From NCBI RefSeq assembly GCF_963583255.1, contig NC_084818.1, positions 12,340,222 to 12,404,221 of the forward strand: a stretch of 64,000 nucleotides of DNA, in the 5' to 3' direction. Each line of letters starts with the position of its first letter. The stretch's first letter is position 1. The notes under the pieces are model-generated. The model saw nothing but the letters and a program-made list of their open reading frames with translations. It ran no database searches and was not told where the DNA came from. Positions 59,380 to 64,000 of this stretch are shown piece by piece. Both the position numbers and the translations under genes were made by a program. The DNA is from Pyrus communis (taxonomy: Eukaryota; Streptophyta; Magnoliopsida; Rosales; Rosaceae).

Positions 59380-60070
59380 AACACATCATTCCTAACTGAT
59401 TAAAAATGCTCCGCTCTACATTCAAGGAAGAAAAAAGGAAGTGCTCAATAATCTACACAACATAGCAGTCCAAGAGCATTCCTAAATCACATTTTCTCCA
59501 GCCTTTTACAATCGCAACTTTGTCGTCGTCGTAAACAATCAAAGCTAAATGATAGAAAGATCGCATTGGGTGTCTTGAGCAATCAAATACCTAAACATTT
59601 GTAATTACAGAGTGGTAACTACATAGGCAGAGAAAACTACCCAAAATCTCACTCACATTATCAATTTGCTAAAAAGACGTGAACAAAATCGACGAAAAGC
59701 GAAAAAAAATGTACCCAACAAGCCCAGTTGCACAACCCACATTCATTCTACAACTAACAATTGTAAATCGAACACGAAATGGAAAGACCCCACAATTTAT
59801 GAGCTCAAATTGCAGACCTGAGAAATTAAACTATGAAACAAGAGATTAAGTTTTAATTTTCTCGCTACCCTTTTCGTAACAAAATCAAAGTTTGAATTCT
59901 GAAGATCGGGAAGAAAAAGGAACTTACAGGGTCGAGAGCGTTGGGCTCGGAGCCATAATCAGCAGTCAAGAGGAAATAGGGAGCAGTGACAGTGGCCACC
60001 ATGGTCATCCTCCTCACCAGCCTTTCGGCTTTTGAGTTAATCGTGATGCTTTTGCTTTCGCTTGGATTCT
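59380..60070 (-). pseudogene. 5' fragment of an unknown gene, better-preserved copy
   Basis: A short exon runs from an ATG at 60008 or 60002 to 59928, ending at a GTAAGT donor. It encodes MVATVTAPYFLLTADYG and then SEPNALDP. About 450 bp of intron-like sequence follows and then stops at BSK intron-8 homology. I do not recognise the protein. The duplicate at 11130-11870 is damaged in the same exon. No downstream exon is present in either place. Confidence 0.5.
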
Positions 60071-60084
60071 CCAGAACGAAAATG

Positions 60085-60087
<3 letters not shown>

Positions 60088-60118
<31 letters not shown>
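60088..60118. repeat. Poly-T tract of about 31 bp
   Basis: A homopolymer run directly upstream of AT-rich sequence that partly resembles a MITE arm (GACGCATCATTTAGTTTACC near 60255). Confidence 0.9.
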
Positions 60119-60119
60119 C

Positions 60120-60900
60120 CTTAGATGGATTAACAATAATGTGAAAAATGATTATTAGTTTCTTACTTAAGGGTTAAAAATAAAATTTAGAATTAAAAGA
60201 CATGAAAATTGATTATTGGTTTCTTACTTATTAAACGTGCTAATTTTTATTAATGACGCATCATTTAGTTTACCAATTTTATCTTCAAATTTAGATTCCC
60301 ATTACTCTTTAGAGAAAGCGAGATGGAATTGGAAGCAAAATGGGGTTTTTTTCATTTTAGAATTTACTAGATGAAAATATAAAAGTTTTCAAAATATAAT
60401 ATAGGGAAATTAACAAAAATGATCTATTTTCTTAATCTTGTGATCAAAAATAGGATTTTTTAACTGTGCATAGGATATGCACACGACATGCACAAGAATA
60501 TAACAAAAATAAGATTTTTTGAAACTTGAAAAGGCCAGATTCCCCTTCCATATACATGGATTATTTCATTCAACTCAGTCAACATTTACACCTTCTTTGA
60601 AAATCTCTCTCGCCTAACCCCCTACTTGAAGAATCACAGCCCCCAAACAGGACAACTTTTCGACTGGCACCAACTTTCCAATCTCTTCTATAAGTTTCGC
60701 AGCCAAGGCGAGTTTGTTATCTATTGATTCAAACAACTGCAATGACAAAATAAAAAAAAATAAAAAAAAGGTACGATTTGAATTGAAATTTCATTATTTG
60801 AACTTAGGTTTTCCCAATTTGAGAATTTAGGGTTTTGGGTGCGATTTAGTGTTTTGTACTGTTAATTTGGGGGAAATTAACGGATTATGGTTTTGGGTTG
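60120..60900. other. Intergenic, no gene seen
   Basis: AT-rich sequence. A leader-like pyrimidine-rich stretch lies at 60540-60740, but no convincing exon follows on the plus strand. Confidence 0.4.
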
Positions 60901-61265
60901 TGTAAATGCATGCATTTTGAAGTTAATTTTGTTCATGGTTTGTTCGATATTCATTTGTGCATAATATGTACATATTTTGTGCATGTGCTTTTGATGTTGC
61001 TGGAAATTAATTAATTAATTGAAATAGGTTCAACAACTGGTATTTAATTGTGTGCATATTCCGTGCATGTGTAGATGTTGGACATACTTGGTTGAATTTG
61101 TTTCATGAATTGGTACATATTATGTGCATAATCTGTGCATATTTATTGCATGTGTAGATGTTGGGCATGTTTGAGTTTGGTTCATGAAATGGTTGAATTT
61201 GTGCATACTGTATACATATTTTGTGCATATGATTTTGATATTGCTGAAAATAATTGATTGAATTT
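60900..61265. repeat. Degenerate tandem repeats rich in TGTGCAT
   Basis: Phrases built from GTGCATATT(T/C)(C/T)GTGCAT, GTGTAGATGTTGG and GGTTGAATTTG recur three to four times with variable spacing. No coding frame is supported. Confidence 0.65.
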
Positions 61266-61429
61266 GGTTCATAGTTCAAATTAGACAGGTTGTTTGAGAA
61301 GTATCTTCCATAGTTTAGATTAGACTAGCAAAGGTGCCCAAAAAAAAAGCTCAAGTAAAGAAAAACCAACTGATTTCGTCCATTAAACTCAAATTGGTGC
61401 ATGGCCGGCAATTAGATGGATGAAACATA

Positions 61430-62116
61430 TGTTGGAGAACAATTTAGAAACAGAAATACATAACTTGAATACTTATACTTTATTATTCAAAAATACATGC
61501 AATACAAAATGAAATTACACAATAAATGCAGAAACTAAAATGATACTAACTTGAATGAATCAAAGGTAGAGGCTAGCGCAAAAGCTATGTCCTTCGAACA
61601 AAATTTTCATCCCACTCTTGTGTTTGTGGTTCTACAACGTCTGCTCGACCAGGATACAACTACCTAACTCTACAACACGCACTGGATTATAAAATTCTAG
61701 CGAATTGCTTTGTGTGTTTACTCTTTGGAAAGTTTGTACGGAAGAGAAGAGTGAAGAAATGATGATCTCTCTTGGAAACTGGGATTGCAAATATATAGGT
61801 TGTTTCACATCCTTTCAAATACATGTTCAACGTATTTGAAAGTACACAACTCTTTCTAAGAGCTGTATCTCTTAATCAAAACGTTTTTAATTAATAAATT
61901 AATTAAAAACTTAATTCGAAATTAAAATTAATGAATTTGATTAATTTAACTTTATATTATATAAGTTTAATCCACACAACCATAAGGCCCAAGCTTTCAA
62001 TTCATTTCCAAATGGTCCAAATCCTAAATATTAATATAAAGGATTGAAGATATATAAAGGCAATTGGGACCATTGAGTTCCCCGATGTGGACACTAAAGG
62101 TCTCAAAACTCCAACA
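61430..62116 (-). mobile_element. Solo LTR (687 bp)
   Basis: On the minus strand it begins TGTTGGAGTTTTGAGACC and ends CTCCAACA, with short terminal inverted repeats TGTTGGAG/CTCCAACA. ACATA occurs immediately on each side (61425-61429 and 62117-62121), a perfect 5-bp target duplication. No internal domain or second LTR is adjacent. The orientation is inferred from the CACATCGGGGA-type motif near the presumed 5' end. Confidence 0.88.
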
Positions 62117-62592
62117 ACATACTATAGTCATGTGTCCATCCTCCTCCCAGTTAAGTGAAACAACAGCCACGGAATGCGATTTTAAGCTTCTCAATAGCTT
62201 TCCATTCTGCTTTGCATCAAAGAAATTAAAAAAAAAATAAAAAAATTAGAAAGCATAAATGCAGAAAACCATAAGTCCGCATTCATATGATAAGCTTTAA
62301 CTCTGTGTCCGTGTATGCGTGCTAATCGTTTGCATAACAATATTGCTAATTTACGCATGTCGGCAATTCAATGTGACAAGTTTGGAACTTTACTGACCAA
62401 TTAGTACCAATAGTATGTGTTAACTGAAAAATCAACATTTTACTCACAAAATCAACACTCACTTTACTGCAAGTGGTATTTTACCATAATAGTGAAAATG
62501 TATTGAGCCCTTACATGACGGCTCAAACCCCGTCGGTGGATCAACACTTTACTCACTTCAACATCATGCAGAGAAACTGTTGCACCTTCAAG

Positions 62593-63126
62593 CAGGACCG
62601 TCTCTGAGATTTTGGGGGCCCTGTGCGAAATTTATAAAAGCGCCCCTCCTTAAGATAAGTCTTAAAAAATGTATTGACGCTAGAAAACAATCACTTAAAT
62701 CAAAACAAAGTTTAGCACTCATTGATTGCAAGTTTAAAAATGTCATTAATAATAAGTAAAAAGAGCTACAAACATAACATTCACTAAATAATAAAAAGCA
62801 GTTCAATCTTAAACAACCAAAGAATAAAACGAACTTCAAAAACTCTAACTTTAAAGTTTCACTTGAATATGTAACATTATTATATAATAATATTGAAAAA
62901 ATACCGTCTTTTATGGTGTATTATTGGCACTCAAAATATCTTATTGTACTCTAAATTTTTGTATTTAGAAAGAAAAAAAATTACTCTTATAAGGAGTGTA
63001 AGATGAGATTTTAACGTGCTAACAAAATCAATTGTTGAATATAGAACATCATTTCATAACAAAAGCAATTTTAAATATAGAATATTATTACATATAAATA
63101 TTAGGTGACAAAAAATTTTGGAGGTC
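62593..63126. mobile_element. 534-bp non-autonomous hAT element
   Basis: The octamer CCTTCAAG flanks both ends (62585-62592 and 63127-63134). The left end begins CAGGACCGTCTCTGAGATTT. The reverse complement of the right end is GACCTCCAAAATTTT, giving a degenerate inverted terminus. No transposase is present. Confidence 0.75.
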
Positions 63127-63307
63127 CCTTCAAGTTTGAAACCATGTGCGACTGCACTTTTCGCACCCCATCAACGCCCCCTCTGCCTTCAAGCCCCACA
63201 ACAATTGCTTTTCCATCGGGGTGCCAACACAATAACATTATCTTCCATCCTAAACCAAAAAATTTTAAAATTTTAAATCCCAAAAAGCAGCCCAAACAAA
63301 GATGGTT

Positions 63308-63331
63308 TGTGTGTGTGTGTGTGTGTGTGTA
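63308..63331. repeat. (GT)n microsatellite
   Basis: About 12 GT units, explaining the Val-Cys and Thr-His frames on the two strands. Confidence 0.95.
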
Positions 63332-63439
63332 TGAAGACAGGCCCAAAAGCCCATGGCAATATTGTTAATAACTCAAAATGGAAGCCCTACTTCACACCCA
63401 ACATGAGTAGAGCAGTTCACATCCCAACTTTAGACTATA

Positions 63440-64000
63440 GTGATTAGATTATTGTTTGAATCAGAAAAGCTAGATATAGCCCCAAACTCAAGCCTTATAA
63501 TGGACATGAAAAGCACGATTTTGCTGTAAGCACTTGTTCAATAATATTGATCTTTTTAACCTTAACATCCCACTGAGTGCCTCCCATTTAGTGGTTCACT
63601 TAATTACATTTTTGAAATTTGTGATTTTGATAAAATTACAATACATTAGGATTTCAATACGTTGGTGAATAAAAACAAAGTAGTTTGGTAGTGCATCAAA
63701 AAGTCTCATTTTATTAATCATGATGTCTAGTGGAATTATTGTATTGTGAACCTTTCCAGTAGGGATCCTAGATGGAGTTTTATAGCCATATAGTCCCTAA
63801 ATATAGGGATAAGGGGCTTTTAATGTGCCGAAACAGAGGTCATCAAATTATCCTAATATATAGGGATTCGCTGAATATCTCAAAAAAATCCTCAAATTTG
63901 AGTACCGTAGAGGGACTCAAAGAGTGAGTCCCAATGGTTATTTTGAGTGGGAAACAAACCTCACCCACGTGATAATGCTCCACATCAGCTTTTCTCACCA
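63440..64000. repeat. Dispersed repeat family, copy cut by the window end
   Basis: Same orientation as about 5380-6230. Shared phrases include GAAAAGCTAGAT, CTAAATATAGGGATAAG (here) and GTGGGAAACAAACCTCAC. The copy continues past the window edge, so its right end is unknown. Confidence 0.6.

Overview
The window looks like nuclear DNA of a flowering plant, probably a woody eudicot. The gene families (an EIX/Cf-type receptor-like protein and a brassinosteroid-signalling kinase) and the transposon types suggest Rosaceae, perhaps apple or pear, but no species can be proved from sequence alone. There is no bacterial operon structure, CRISPR array, tRNA or rRNA. The sequence is AT-rich, intron-bearing and full of transposons and segmental duplications. 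I support only two intact protein-coding genes: a 968-residue leucine-rich-repeat receptor-like protein (48878-51784, +, intronless CDS) and a nine-exon BSK-type receptor-like cytoplasmic pseudokinase with C-terminal TPRs (25820-21924, -, 486 residues). Everything else that resembles a gene is a fragment or carries lesions.

Layout. 1-2300: an old repeat split by a 512-bp transposon, then a broken unknown gene whose twin lies at 15.4-17.7 kb. 2.9-6.5 kb: direct repeats, a TRIM retroelement and a dispersed repeat family. 6.8-9.3 kb: an RLP pseudogene, followed at 10.1-11.0 kb by fragments of the 3' half of BSK. 12.2-14.9 kb: nested hAT-like elements, one carrying a piece of a proteasome beta-4 subunit gene. 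19.5-21.5 kb: a second TRIM and a Pack-MULE carrying a piece of a DUF1639 gene. 21.9-26.5 kb: the intact BSK gene. 28.2-30.1 kb: a broken long-ORF gene (perhaps TraB-related). 33-40.7 kb: fragments of TOP6B and of a ubiquitin-conjugating enzyme, ending at a Helitron-like 3' terminus. 40.7-43.5 and 46.4-48.6 kb: a duplicated block. 48.9-51.8 kb: the intact RLP, followed by three more BSK fragments (52.6-59.2 kb), one interrupted by an internally deleted Ty1/copia element. 60-64 kb: a solo LTR, a hAT MITE and repeats.

The main biological theme is an RLP-BSK segmental unit, repeated at least three times, in which one RLP and one BSK stay intact while the other copies decay. The second theme is gene-fragment capture by at least two DNA-transposon superfamilies (MULE and hAT), and possibly a third (Helitron), in one 64-kb window. 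Exact target-site duplications and empty sites in paralogous copies support several of these calls directly from the sequence.
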